Assembly (NCBI GenBank): GCA_029215795.1
Contig: JARDYH010000007.1
Coordinates: 16,899,763 to 16,963,762, forward strand
Length of the DNA stretch: 64,000 nt
Direction: 5' to 3'
Source of the DNA: Anniella stebbinsi
Lineage: Eukaryota > Chordata > Lepidosauria > Squamata > Anniellidae
Positions within the stretch are counted from its first letter, which is position 1. Each line of letters begins with the position of its first letter. Positions 1 to 11,329 of this stretch are shown here, piece by piece. The notes beneath the pieces were generated by a model. The model made no database searches and was not told the DNA's origin. It saw nothing but the letters and a program-made list of their open reading frames with translations. Position numbers and translations under genes: made by a program.

Positions 1-39
1 AATTAGAGGTCCAAATTAGTATTGATATTTCCTACAGTA

Positions 40-61
40 CCACACACACACACACACACAC
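40..61. repeat. (CA)n microsatellite
   Basis: Eleven uninterrupted CA dinucleotides. Simple repeat with no associated gene. Confidence 0.95.
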
Positions 62-335
62 CCTTTGACTGGAGAGAGAACTGAAAAAACTCATGTTAAC
101 ACTCCAAGTAAAAGTGATGGAAGCTACCAGGGATTATTGTTTGCAGGGAATATGTATCTTAAGGTGTCTTCGATGTACTAAAAAACAACCACAGACGACA
201 GAACTGGGCATTCTCAAGCATTCAGAGACTCCAGCAAAGAGAAATGGTGGTGCTAGAGAGATATTCTTTGAGCAAGATTCCTGTTTGAGCTTGTGCTTCA
301 CCTTTTTTTTGGGGGGGGGGGGCATTTAAGACTGC

Positions 336-605
336 CAGAACCAAAATCATTGAATGACAGAGCTGGTAGGGACCTTAAAGACTGTCTAATCCATCCCCCT
401 GCTAATGCAGGGAATCCACTGATACAATACCCCGATAGATGGCCATCCATTTTCTGATTTAAAATAAATACATACATACATACATAAAAAAAATACATTC
501 TCTAAAGAAGAAAAGTCTAGCACCTTCCTAGCAGTCTGTTCCACTGTCAAATGGTTTGTATGATCAGGAAGTACTTCTTAATGTTTAACCTAAAATGGAT
601 TCCCA
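336..605 (-). mobile_element. CR1-like LINE 3' fragment
   Basis: Read on the minus strand this resembles the 3' part of a CR1-type non-LTR retrotransposon. The plus strand shows the recognisable stretch 'GGTAGGGACCTTAAAGACTG', followed by 'CCCCTGCTAATGCAGG' and, further on, 'CAGGAAGTACTTCTTAATG', in the order usual for these tails. A (CATA)n run at 470-486 interrupts it. The copy is diverged, has no open frame, and its left edge runs into a T/G homopolymer at 302-322. CR1 versus L2 is not settled by eye. Confidence 0.6.
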
Positions 606-733
606 AATGGTGAACAGGTAAAACAAATCAAATTACAAAAAAATGAAAAAAGATTTAAAATTAAGTTTAGATTGGTTAGTATAACTTGGAGGAAGGATGA
701 GATAATGATCTGGTTGATGAATTGACAGATATA

Positions 734-747
734 TTAGATAGATAGAT

Positions 748-794
<47 letters not shown>
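734..794. repeat. (GATA)n microsatellite
   Basis: About fifteen tetranucleotide units of GATA with one irregular unit near 747. The array ends in an inverted 'AGATCTATCT'. Interstitial GATA arrays are common in squamate genomes. Confidence 0.95.
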
Positions 795-992
795 CTATCT
801 TCATTTTTGGTATCTGGTTGCCCAGTACACATAGTGCTATGAAGCAAATTGGTGAATCAAATCTATTTCTGGTCTAACATTTATTTTTGAAAACATACAT
901 AATAAAGGAGGTAGCCAGTATTCAGAATTTAAGCTTACAGCAGATCCTGAATGTGGTTCTTTTCAGATATGTCAAGCAAAGATTCAAGCCCA

Positions 993-1595
993 TTAAAGGG
1001 CTTCTTTAGATTTAGGGGAAATTGTGTTGTCTTTCAGGGGCTTTGCTTCCTGCTTCTCTTGCACAATTGTAATGGGCTGCATTACACTGGCAGAGAGGGA
1101 TGACCACATGATCTGTAATGGAAAACTTCCCCTCCTTTTGGTGTTCATAGCCCTGAATAGGACACTGCCCTCTAGTGGGTGCTTTGTAATGCAACTTCCC
1201 AGCACACAATAGGAAATCCCAAGATATTTCAGCAGAATTGGAATATGCAAGGTGGGTGGATTTAAGAATGGAATTACTGGGGGAAGAGGTGGGAGATATG
1301 CAAGAGGTTCACAATGTCGGCAAAAGGACCCATGAACCTCTGAGAGTGGCCAGTTACAAACGTGCCTTATTTCGATCATGTGAGGAAGCTCAAAGAGTCC
1401 ATGCCATCTTCTTCCATAGGACCCTGCACAATATTGAAGATCTAAATGATAGATGCTCCTCTGGGTGCCCCTCACTTCAGAGATTAGGATAGTGCTTACC
1501 AGGGTGAGGACATCAACCATGGTGAAATCCAGATGATTAATGCCATCAGCGGGCAGATAGTTTAGTTTGCAAGTTAGGATGTTTTCATTACCCAA
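993..1595 (-). other. 200-codon open frame of unknown status
   Basis: A 200-codon frame runs without a stop on the minus strand, and a shorter one (1238-1492) overlaps it on the plus strand. I recognise no domain, signal peptide or membrane segment in the predicted protein. There is no Kozak-like context or neighbouring exon, and the flanks are SINE and ordinary AT-rich sequence. It could be a chance frame, a piece of an old retrotransposon, or a retroposed gene remnant. It is listed because it is one of the two longest frames lacking a repeat explanation; I do not claim that it is a gene. Confidence 0.15.
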
Positions 1596-1675
1596 GGGTA
1601 ATTTTAATGGGTAATTTGGTGTTTTCTGAGTGTTGCTTTTGTTGTTCTGCTTCCTCTGAGGTTATCTGATAGGAA

Positions 1676-1877
1676 GGGGCCATAGCTCAGTTGAATAGAG
1701 CACCTGCATTGCATGCAGAAGGCCCCAGGTTCAATCCCCGGCTTCTCCAGGTAGGGCAAGGAAAGAATCCTACCTGAAACCTTAGAGAGCCATTGCTGCC
1801 AGTCAGTGTCGACAATACTGGGCTAGATGGACCAATGGTCTGACTCAGTCTGAGGCAGCTTCCTATTGTCCTATGAA
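1676..1877 (+). mobile_element. tRNA-derived SINE, full length
   Basis: The head is tRNA-like with pol III boxes. An A-box-like 'TAGCTCAGTTGAATAGAGC' lies at about 1683-1701, and the B-box 'GGTTCAATCCC' at about 1728-1738. The body carries 'CTGGGCTAGATGGACCAATG' and ends 'GGCAGCTTCCTATTGTCCTATGA'-like. The same body recurs in reverse at 9274 and 19214 and in partial copies elsewhere, so this is an interspersed family, not a tRNA gene. The head cannot fold as a complete tRNA ending in an acceptor stem. I do not assign a published SINE name. Confidence 0.85.
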
Positions 1878-2144
1878 TTTTGAGACCACATTCGAGAGAG
1901 TAGGTTAATTGTTTAAACGTTTTTAGCTCTTATTTTATGCCAGATTTTGGAAATGGCTTTGGGAGATACTACTTCGTAAAAGAAAAATGGTATAGAAATC
2001 TTTTAAATAAATCAAATGCCTCCAAAGAAAGTGCTTTGTTTAAATCACAATTGAAAAGGGGTTTTTTTTTTTTTGTGCTGTGTGTGTGTGTGTCCTATAT
2101 ATGCAACAGTGCAAAGGCAGGAAGACAATTTCATATGTGTATGT

Positions 2145-2171
2145 ACACACACACACACACACACACACACC
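2145..2171. repeat. (CA)n microsatellite
   Basis: Perfect AC/CA run. A shorter (TG)n run lies just upstream at about 2079-2092, so the two can pair as an imperfect hairpin. Confidence 0.95.
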
Positions 2172-2989
2172 TCTTCCTGCCTGCAATCTTCCATGCATTC
2201 GTATATTCCATTTTTTTAAAAAAAAATCACACTCATTTTATTTTAAAAGTGGTGCAGAAACATCAGATATACAGCCTGAAACAGATGGGATTCCATTGCT
2301 CAAAGGCTGGTCTTTAAAATCTATCATCATTATTAAAAACTTGGACACTGTTAAACCTTGGAAGCTGTGTGCCCAGCTGGATTAATTAATACCCACCAGT
2401 CATTGACCTTTCACTGAGAACGTGGACAACCGTTCCCTTAAAGACAGATGATCCTTTCACTTGCCTTATGGAGATGATGCATGAAGGGACCCCCACACGC
2501 AAGACAACACACACCAAATTCCCAGGGTGTGACATGTTTTCTTTCGGATCAGCCCATCAGTCACTGAATATTCATAAAATTGAACATCGATAATATTTTT
2601 GGCGCAGCCAGCAATTTGGATAAAAAGAACACCTCTTGCTGTGAATTATGCATTGTAGCCAGGACTAAGATTGTATGGCCTTTGTGTCATCAAGGAAAAT
2701 TATGGGGTGGGGCAGGAGCAAATATTATGTATGTATATCGGGAAGGAAAGATCCACTTCAGTCATTCACTCTCTCACACACATACATACAAACACCAAAC
2801 CTTTTGGTTTGCGATGTGAAATTAAAAAAGCCCCTGAGAAAGTCACATCTACTGCACCATGTGGCTCAGTTTGTGAATTTAAATTCCCCCTAACGCTCTG
2901 GTCGCGATGTTAAAATGGCAGCTCCCAGCCACCCCTTGGTGCTGTAGCTGCTGAGCCCTGCATTGTGTCCCCCCTTCAAGGAGGAGCTG
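2172..2989. other. Unannotated interval
   Basis: No gene, transposon end or long repeat recognised. The part from about 2390 to 2660 has balanced, non-repetitive composition and is where I would look first for conserved noncoding sequence, but conservation cannot be judged from one sequence. Confidence 0.4.
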
Positions 2990-3075
2990 TACTTTGCATG
3001 CAGCAAGTCCCTGATTCAGTTTGCAGCATCTCTAGGTAAGGATGGAAAGCCCTGCCTGGAACTCTGAACTCATCT
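2990..3075 (+). mobile_element. Degenerate tRNA-derived SINE fragment
   Basis: The stretch around 2993-3060 follows the order of the SINE at 1676: 'TTTGCATGCAGCAAGTCCC', then 'GATTCAGTTTGCAGCATCTC', then a region like the 'CCAGGTAGGGCAAGGAAAG' linker. The A box and the tail are lost or too diverged to see. Confidence 0.45.
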
Positions 3076-3399
3076 AACGCTGAGCTGGTCCTTATTCTGC
3101 GTTCTCTAATTATAGACGTTGCTGATGAAGCCATAAACAAAACAGACCTTTCATATTTTTGGGATCACTGCCTCCTAGGGTGCCATGTGTCTTTATTTTA
3201 TTTTATTTTGCAGGCAACAGTCATCTATTTGAAGGGCTGCAAGAAAACTATTTTGAAGACCTCCTCCATTTCAGCCTTCCCAACCTGGTGCCCTACAGAT
3301 GTTTTGAACTACAACTCCCAGCATTCCTGACTATTGGCAGTGACCAGTACAATGACACATCAAGGAAAATGTGAGTAGAGAGGCGCATTTTCGAGAGTC

Positions 3400-3600
3400 A
3401 TCTAACATTTCAGAGATGATTTCTGTCTCTTGCGACACATGTGGGAGAACGTTCCCAAATATGGGTGCCACTACCGAGAAGGCTCTTGTGTGGTTAGTTG
3501 ACAAGACGCTGATGGTTGTGGGATAAGTAACAAGGCCCACTTGAGAAGATCTCCAGGGTCAATTTGGTGTTTGAGGAACATACCTTTTCCGATCCCTCCA
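3400..3600 (-). mobile_element. LINE fragment (L2-like 3' region)
   Basis: The motif 'GGGTGCCACTACCGAGAAGG' at about 3464-3483 also occurs in closely similar form at about 26080-26100, where it lies in an L2-like fragment. This supports a minus-sense LINE piece. There is no usable reading frame. The boundaries are approximate. Confidence 0.5.
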
Positions 3601-3833
3601 GAATAGCTTTGGAACTATTTCCAGGTGCTATTTCAGAACTCACCATCACTCCTGAGAATGAAAAACAAGGTTACATACAAGTAATTGAAGACAAAAATGC
3701 AAATCAATTAAAGCTGAGAAAACTCAATGTGTATTAATTTTTATGCACCTTGAGTGGATATTCTGTCTTCCTTTGCTTATGGAATTGCAGTTGAAGATAC
3801 TTGGATGTTCTCTGATTCTGAGTATATAGTATG

Positions 3834-3882
3834 AGGAAGGAAGGAAGGAAGGAAGGAAGGAAGGAAGGAAGGAAGGAAGGAA
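3834..3882. repeat. (GGAA)n microsatellite
   Basis: Twelve perfect GGAA tetranucleotide units, purine only on the plus strand. Confidence 0.95.
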
Positions 3883-4452
3883 GCTTTCAGATGCTTTAGG
3901 AGTGGTGACTAATTGTAGTACAAATACTACATTTATACTCCATCACTGAGACTATTTATAACATGACAAGTTTCTTTAGGCTTTTAAAATTCTGTTAACT
4001 TCAATGGATAATACAGTGGGATGATGCTACAGTTAGAAAATGCCCCTGAAGTCCAAGGAGGCAAGAAAGATCAGGAAATATGTTTTGGTTTTTCCCCAAA
4101 ACCAGAATATCCATGTTGCTTAACAGAATTAGGAATATGAATTGGGTATCAACTCCCTATGTCCCCCAAAATCATCAAATACTATTTGTACAAACAAGAC
4201 AGTTAAATATGGGTTTACATCATCAAATTCACCCATGTCCATTTATTTTCCTTATTTGTATCCTGTGTGAATCTTTGACTGATGGTGCCAAAATTAGGGC
4301 TAAGATGAAATTTTACCAAATATGTTTTTCTGAGAATATTTCTGAGGTTGTTCCTTTTCTCACCCTGCCTACCACCTAGAAAAATGAGACAATTTTGCAG
4401 ATTTTTTAATGAATACTCTCCACCATTTGTGTGAATGTGGCAACCATTCCCC

Positions 4453-4461
<9 letters not shown>

Positions 4462-4529
<68 letters not shown>
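4462..4529. repeat. Compound (CA)n(GA)n microsatellite
   Basis: A CA run passes directly into a long GA run, 68 bp in all. The GA part is a purine-pyrimidine mirror tract able in principle to form triplex DNA. Confidence 0.95.
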
Positions 4530-4531
<2 letters not shown>

Positions 4532-4689
4532 CCTCAGGATGATGCTAAGTCTGGGCCATTGTGGCAGATGCAAAATGATGGCTGAACTGCAAACACAGTT
4601 GCTGATATTTCTACTTGCCATGACAGCCCCTTCCCACCAAATAACCTAAGGAAAAAATAAATTGGTAACTTAGTAAAAACGTATGCACT

Positions 4690-4925
4690 AAGAACATAAG
4701 AAGAGCCATGCTGGATCAGACTAAAGATCCTTCTAGTCCAGCAAACTGCTCACATAATGACCAACCAACTGTTGACAAGCAGGACTTGGGTGCAACAGCA
4801 CCCTCCCGCCCATGTTCCCCAACAACCTCTGTACATAGGCTTACTGCCTCTGATAGTGCAGGTAGCACATAGCCATCAGGACTAGCAGTCATTCTCATCC
4901 AAAGTATTGTAATCCAATGAAAAGC
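4690..4925 (-). mobile_element. LINE 3' end, 'AGAACATAAGAA' family
   Basis: The plus strand opens 'AGAACATAAGAAGAGCC' and then 'ATGCTGGATCAGAC', which in minus sense is the terminal part of a non-LTR retrotransposon tail ending in repeated ATGTTCTT-like units. Homologous tails lie at 11330, 37483 and 43638. The 43638 copy extends further and helps to place this as the 3' end of a LINE (CR1/L2 clade not resolved). Confidence 0.7.
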
Positions 4926-5169
4926 CATTCAAATGCACAGTAGACAAATAAACATAACTCAAACCCTCCACAAGAAACACATTTGCGATGAGTTAAAAAC
5001 TGTTTTTAGTGTTCTTATCATTGGTAAACATTTCAATTGTTGAGAGGGAGGAGGAGCTATGCTGCTACTATGGCTAGTGAGCTCAACCCCTGAGAAACAG
5101 TTGGAAAATTTATCTTCCATCCAGTCAAATTACATGAAATGGATCCTCCCAATTTCTCCACCCAAAAAT

Positions 5170-5329
5170 GGGATGGGGAATTTCATTAGACCCTAGCCAA
5201 AATCTACATGGGATGGGGAATTTCATTAGACCCTAGCCAAAATCTACATGGGATGGGGAATTTCATTAGACCCTAGCCAAAATCTACATGGGATGGGGAA
5301 TTTCATTAGACCCTAGCCAAAATCTACAT
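5170..5329. repeat. 40-bp minisatellite, four perfect copies
   Basis: A 40-bp unit beginning GGGATGGGGAATTTCATTAG is repeated exactly four times head to tail, starting at 5170, 5210, 5250 and 5290. No difference is visible between the units. Perfect identity implies very recent expansion, or an assembly artefact. No reading frame runs through the array. Confidence 0.97.
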
Positions 5330-5466
5330 TAGCAACAAAGTTTTCTCCTGCCTTTTCAATGACTGAAAAGAGTTCTACGCCATGGCCTTGCCTGGGCAAA
5401 GGCTGTCTTGTCAATGAATAAGAAGTTTTGAATAAGAAGTTTCAGAGGAAATCCTCCAGAAGGAAG

Positions 5467-5468
<2 letters not shown>

Positions 5469-5503
<35 letters not shown>
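5469..5503. repeat. (AG)n microsatellite
   Basis: Seventeen or so perfect AG units. Confidence 0.95.
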
Positions 5504-5504
<1 letters not shown>

Positions 5505-5507
<3 letters not shown>

Positions 5508-7184
5508 TGTTTGAGTGGTACCACCTTTCTTGCTGTATGTTCTCCCCAAGAGAGAATCTGAAGATGATGACACTAATGTCATCTTGAAGCACGGTTAAGA
5601 CTTCGTAATTTTTTACTTCCATTTCAACCTTTTAGAATGGGGGCGGGGGGGGAACTACACAATAGCTGGAAACCATCCAAGTATTAGTGGATGGGGAAAA
5701 GAGGTGATGCCGGGGAAAAGGGTGTGTCCCTATGTGGAACTTTAGAAAGCCAGATACTGTATGGGCCCCATCCTGAGCATCTGGACCCTTGCTTTAGGCA
5801 CACAAAGTTTTGTCAATACTCAAAGAGAATGCTCCCCCTGGAGGGAAAAAAATCAATTATTTTGTGATGCCCAGGGAAGCATTTGCTCATCAACCTATTC
5901 TTCCACTCACTGCCACCCATGAGACCATATGTGAATTTCACAAGTCTATGGCATCCAAGCATCTCCCAAGAAGGGAGAAACACACATTCCTTTTTCACAT
6001 GTTCCAAGAAGCATAAAAAAAAACACAAGTGTTTCACTCATGCATCCTCTTTTTGCTGCTTCCTATGATGGGCAAAGTGGTTCTACACTACTGACCTCAT
6101 TTTTGACACATCGGGGACAAGCAAGAGGACAGCTTCACTCTCAATATCTCAACTGACCCCATCCCAAACACACTCACACTTACACACACACACACATCTC
6201 CGTGTTATCATTAGCTTTTAAAAATCACCACTAGCTTGCTACAGTTTGATTAACTACCTTTCTTCTTTTATCAAGTGCTTTTAGTTACTTGGCTCCCTTC
6301 CAAACTCATTTGGGTAGCATCATGGACCAAGCAATCTTGGCATCAAGGAGCACTTCCTTTTAAAATATCCAAATCCTTTTTATTGTCATCTTCCAACCCA
6401 ATCAGTCCATCTCATAATGGACACTAAACATGACTTGTTTTATATGATCCAACAAGATGTGGGAATGCCAAAAATAGGACACCAAGAGCAAAAAAAAACA
6501 ATCATGTACAGTAGATGATCAACAATATTTGTTATATTCCAACACATTATGGACTCTAGTGGTCTTCATAATCAGAACAAAGAAATTCAGAACAAGGAAA
6601 TCTTCAGATTAGATATGCTGGGCCTTCCTCTCTTCTTCCCCATTGTTTTTTCTACCCTTGATGGTGTATAATATGATGCATTCATTTCCTGGTTTCAAAA
6701 TCTCTTATGGAGTTCTTTTACAGTTTTCGGGTATGAGCCTCAATTCCCTCTGAAGACCATAGCCCTATTGCATGGATGAGTACTAGCAAGATATAGTATC
6801 TCACTGTTCTCAGACCTCATGATCTGGTAAACTAATGTTTAGGTGAGCTAGTGAGCCATCCTATATACAAGTAGCAAATTTATTCCCTTCCTGTGGATCC
6901 TTATGCAGCCAAAATGGAACCATCCACTCCCAAGAAAGAGGTATTGACAGTCTTGGGAAACATCCAAGGTTTGCAGAAGTACTAAAAGAAAAACATTAGG
7001 GGAAGAAATCCTAAGCGGGTGAGTACCAAAACAACCCAATGAGAACCAAACATACTCAGTGAGCATTAAGGTAAAACTTGAGTTCACCAAAGTTATCCAA
7101 ATTCTATCTCTTTCAGTCTCTCACCCATCTTGGATTGTAAGCTTTGGTTTTGTTTTGGAGTTTTTTGCATGAAAAACCATGAGT
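5505..7184. other. Unannotated interval
   Basis: About 1.7 kb without a recognisable gene, LINE tail or transposon end. It holds a short (CA)n run near 6180 and a G homopolymer near 5641. Nothing else can be supported. Confidence 0.5.
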
Positions 7185-7295
7185 GACCCTGTTCAGAAGA
7201 CACCTTAAACCACGACTTTAAACATGGCAAATAAGACTTTTTGCCTTATTCACCATGGTTAAAGCCATGGTTTAAGGTGTCTTCTGAATGGGGCC
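7185..7295. mobile_element. Small palindromic MITE, 3-bp target duplication
   Basis: The arms GACCCTGTTCAGAAGACACC and, reverse-complemented, GGCCCCATTCAGAAGACACC flank a short middle that also pairs, so nearly the whole 111 bp is one hairpin. The element is flanked by AGT on both sides (7182-7184 and 7296-7298). A related 191-bp element at 45472 is likewise flanked by a 3-bp repeat. A 3-bp duplication with GGCCCTG-type ends suits the PIF/Harbinger group; that assignment is inference. Confidence 0.7.
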
Positions 7296-7298
7296 AGT

Positions 7299-8314
7299 AT
7301 TTCTGTGCATTTTTTTCAATTGTGTGCATCTTTGATATGCATGCATTCTTCTCCCATTGAGGAATGCATACATTTTATATTGGTTTATATTGTTGAGCAC
7401 CACCCTGGAAACTGACTTGATGAACGGTAGTACAGAAATGTTTTAAAGGAAACAAAATAAAATAAAGTAAATCCCCCTGCATCTAACAACATTCCAGGAT
7501 ACTGGAAGTGAATGTGAGCCAATTCCCCCCCAAAATGTGTGGAATTATTTGGAGACAATTCTGCAAAGTGATTTTCTTTTTCTAGTGCGGTGAGGAGAAG
7601 AAAAAATCAGAAATTTTCTCAGAAAAAAAAAGCCTTCTAAAAAAACTTTGTCTCTCTTCTACCCCAGCACCGGCCCGGAGAATAGTCAGAAAAATGCCTC
7701 TCTTCTGCTGCCTGCAAAGAGGGTGCAGGATCTCTTGAGGCCATATTCACTCAGCCCGCTGAAAAATTATCCTTAAAGGCAACCCTAAATATTAGTTTGC
7801 TAATAGGCCTCTTTGATAGAGTGCTTAGAAGCTGCGGAATTTTGAAGACCTGGTGCGATATAATTTCTGCTCGTGATGTTGTGTTATAACATTGTCAACA
7901 TTCATCAAGCTGGCTCACTCTGGTAACTTCATTATAGAAGCCACTCTGCTCTTTCACCTGTTTTTCCCACTCCTTTGCAACAGGAAAGCCTCTTCTTGAG
8001 TCTTACGCCTTAAGCATATTTGGAGATCTCTTGCATAATGAACATCCTTTCTGCAGCTAAGGGCACAGGTGTCAGCTCCTTGTCAGCCTCCAGGGCCCAA
8101 ACTGTAGTCCCTGCGATGTTAAACGAGACACCATGCCATTATATTTCTCTGGTACATGCTAAGCTCCAGAACAGATAGTTCACACCGTACAACACCCTCT
8201 GTATTCATAAGGCTCATTACAATTTCTAATTTTGTTGGCAGTTTATTTATTGCTTCCTCCACTGCTCCATCGCCTTAGTAGAATTGTTTCTAATTGATGC
8301 CATGCAGATAGGGA

Positions 8315-8317
<3 letters not shown>
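7299..8317. other. Unannotated interval, possible conserved noncoding sequence
   Basis: No repeat recognised. The part from about 7740 to 8110 is low in simple repeats, of mixed composition and rich in AT-core motifs, as vertebrate conserved noncoding elements often are. There is no open frame of note. Conservation cannot be shown here. Confidence 0.35.

Positions 8318-8354
<37 letters not shown>
8318..8354. repeat. (ATT)n microsatellite
   Basis: About twelve ATT units. Unlike several other (ATT)n runs in this window it is not joined to a clear L2 tail. Confidence 0.95.
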
Positions 8355-8355
<1 letters not shown>

Positions 8356-9273
8356 CCAAAAGAAGTATACACAATCGTACCCCATGACAAGGTTTGCCAC
8401 CACCAAAATGGAACCTCATTAGGAAGTTAAATGATGTCAATCCAGATTTCTGTATCCTCTTTGGCTTTTCGCTTTCATCAATCTTTTAAAGTGGCTTCTT
8501 GGCAGTCAAAGTGGCCAAGTCTATTTTGCGACAAAAGGACTTTCAGGAGAAGCAGTGACCTTACTCACAAAATGATGGTGTTGCCTTAATGACTGCAGCC
8601 ACTCTGCCATTTGTTTCATAGACGTGCATAGTCCTATACTATGCAAAACAAGGAAACTTTCCCCCCTAGATCCTCTTATTGCCAACAAGCCACAGGCTTG
8701 TCAACGTTGTTTCCCTGTATCTCAAAAAAAAGAAAGAAAGGGGGGGTCAAGAAGACCCCAGGGGAAAAGCCTTCCCACTCCACCATCAATACTAGCTGTG
8801 GCTAGAGATATATAAGAAATTCATTTCAGTTTGTTTGTTTATCAGGAGTTACCCTTCTAGACTGAATACAGAGTCGAACACATTCGAAATTCATACATTT
8901 CCAAGTTTGCAGTGTGATTTGCCCACCAAAACCAATGTGTTCTGCAGCATGCATGCCTTTGAAAAATGTGCACAAATGCTCTTTAATCAATGGGACAATA
9001 CATACATTTCAAAGATGCACACAGTTTATGTGTGCATTTACATACACATGATAATAGGCAGAGATTTTCATGTGAAAAGGGGTGGGAGGAGAGACCATAG
9101 TCGACAATCTAATATGGATTCGAGCCAGAACGAACTTCGGGTTGGAATTTGGAGGATTTTGGCAAGCTCAGTTTTTGCTTATTTGCACATCTGTAGCTCT
9201 AGCAAATTATTGATAAAATATTTAGCTGATCTATTGAGATGATGGCTTAAGTATAACCTCATGGAGTTCAATA
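8356..9273. other. Mostly unannotated; degenerate repeat at about 8880-9060
   Basis: No gene seen. From about 8880 to 9060 the sequence has scattered motifs such as 'AAAATGTGCACAAATGC' and 'TGTGTGCATTTACATAC', like the degenerate TTTGCA-rich repeats near 28084 and 47000. The family is not defined. Confidence 0.35.
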
Positions 9274-9479
9274 GGACCATGGAAAGCTGCCTTAAACTGA
9301 GTCAGACCATTGATCCAACAAGCCCAGTATTGCCGACACTGATCGACAGCAGCTCTTGGGTTGGGGGGAGGAATCAGGCAGGAATATTTCCAGCCTTATC
9401 TGGAGATGCCAGGGATTTAACCTTGGACATTCTGCATACAAACCACACGCTCTACCCCTGAGCTACAGACCCTTCCCTA
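9274..9479 (-). mobile_element. tRNA-derived SINE
   Basis: Reverse copy of the family at 1676. The plus strand reads 'GGAAAGCTGCC', 'GAGTCAGACCATTGATCC', 'GCCCAGTATTGCCGACACTG', then the reversed head with a damaged B box near 9415-9425 and 'CCCTGAGCTACAGACCC' as the reversed A-box region. It is near full length but diverged. Confidence 0.8.
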
Positions 9480-9715
9480 AAGCACAGATAAGCATCCTTG
9501 GGACTGTGACATCATAGCCCCAGCTCATACGGGAATACATCCTTATTGTACCACCACATGGCTACTGAAAGAGATTGTTCCAAATGTTCCATCTCTGGTG
9601 ATTGGCAAGATCAAGTCCCAGTAGAAGTAGGGCGCTCAAAGTGGATGGAAGCAAGCAGTTGTACAATGTCTGTGGGCAAGCAAAGGTATAGAAAATGATG
9701 CTCCAGAAATTGCAC

Positions 9716-9845
9716 ATTCCCCCCTTGCATAAATGGCAGCTGTAAAGGCCCCATTAACTCAAGAGTCAAGGTGCAAACACAGCCTTTGTGCCTTCACTCT
9801 TGCATAAATGAGGCCTTTACGGCTGCCATATATGCAATGGGGAAA
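9716..9845. mobile_element. Fold-back element
   Basis: The left arm 'AAATGGCAGCTGTAAAGGCC' (9731-9750) pairs with the right arm 'GGCCTTTACGGCTGCCATAT' (9812-9831), and the flanking 'CCCCTTGCAT' pairs with 'ATGCAATGGGG'. A probable relative lies at 51686-51774 with a similar core ('GGCTCTAAAGGG' / 'CCCTTTACAGCC'). No reliable target duplication was found. Confidence 0.55.
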
Positions 9846-9849
9846 AGTC

Positions 9850-11329
9850 ATAATTTCCAGAATCTCCATTGGTGCATAATGGAAGCTCCAGGCAAGGGCA
9901 GAGGTCTGCTGAGCACTTGTCAGGCCTCATGGACACTCGGATCATGGGCCTGTGTGTGCGTCACAAGTATCCATCGGACTCCCAGACTCAGTCAGGTGCC
10001 CAAGACATCCCTATGTGAGAATCCTAATCAGAAAGACAAACAGAAAGATAAGATTTATTTGATCTGCCTGGCATTGTTTGTTAAATAGATGCAATAAAAG
10101 CATAGGGAATTTCTCGATAAAAAGAACAATATAATAAAACAGTTTCCCAACAGTTTCCACTTCTCGTCCATCACAGGGACATGTGTGTACATGGTATGGG
10201 ACTATTCAATACCTTCCCTCTAAAAGCATATGGTAAGATATTAAATTGAACTAATATAAAGGCCTTTCTAAATTATATGTACCCTTAACTGTTCATCTCT
10301 GGAGGAAAAATAAAGCCAATATAATTTCACAGAACTTCTCGCATGCTGTGCATTTATGTAATTAGTTCTTTGTTAGTTTGGAAGATCTGATGAAGCGTTA
10401 ATTCCGAACTTAAACCATCTTCCATTCAAGTTTGTTGTACAATTGTTCCCATTGTAGGCAGGATGCAACCCATGATGAAATTGTAATAACAAGTGCTGAA
10501 CAAAAAATAATTCCACAGGGAACGTAACATGGTTACTTTACTTTTGTCTGAAATAAACTTAATGCTACATATCTATACACTGCAGTGCTGTTATGTTATT
10601 GACAAAAGTCACATTCTATCCCAGTAACAACATTCAAAGAGCCAAGCATGCATTTTAATACCACATTTTCAGTTATTACTATAAAATTGTAATTAGGTAG
10701 TAAATTACAGTGTTAATATTCACTTTGAACAAATAAGTGTTAGTAGTAGTGGAAATGGGCATTATTATGATAGTACGGGGAGCTATTCACCAAGCAGAGC
10801 TTTGGCTTTCTTCATGAAAGTTACTTTGCCTATTTTGTGGAGTTTCTTCCCTTAAACTTTACTCTGAAAGTAACTACTTCTTGCATACAGAAAAAGTTCC
10901 ATGGTGAAGTCTTTTTGATGCCAATGATTAAGATTGAGATTCCGGGCCAGCACTAGATCAAATGGTCACTCAGGAAAAGAGTATCATTGGCACTTTTCCA
11001 TTTGTTGAGCTTTTGGATATCTATTTTTATTGCATTTATAGCCCATTTCACATCTTTGATGCACAATTTGCATGTATCTTTCACCCCTGAATGGCCATCT
11101 GTAAGGGATGCTGTAGTTTCCTCTCGCATTGCAGAGCCCACACTTAGCAAGAAGGTGGACTAGCTTCTATGATTCTAACATCATATGTTTGCAAATGTAG
11201 AAGGAACCACACAGACACCAGAGTTTGGGATGAATTGGGGCCTCTTTATTTAAAGCGGGTAATTCACCCCTCCCTGGATCTGCATGTGAAAGTGCAGGAG
11301 TCGATTAGCTGTGCTACCTCCAGTATCCA
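9850..11329. other. Unannotated interval
   Basis: About 1.5 kb of AT-rich sequence with no recognised gene or mobile element. A segment near 10300-10800 lacks repeats and is a candidate for comparative analysis only. Confidence 0.4.

Noticed and set aside
1676..1750. tRNA gene
   Set aside because: A and B boxes are present but the sequence continues into a SINE body shared with other copies and has no intact acceptor stem.
5170..5329. CRISPR-like array
   Set aside because: Direct tandem 40-bp units without spacers, in a vertebrate context; it is a minisatellite.
8243..8440. Asparagine-repeat protein
   Set aside because: The asparagine run is simply the translation of the (ATT)n microsatellite on the minus strand.
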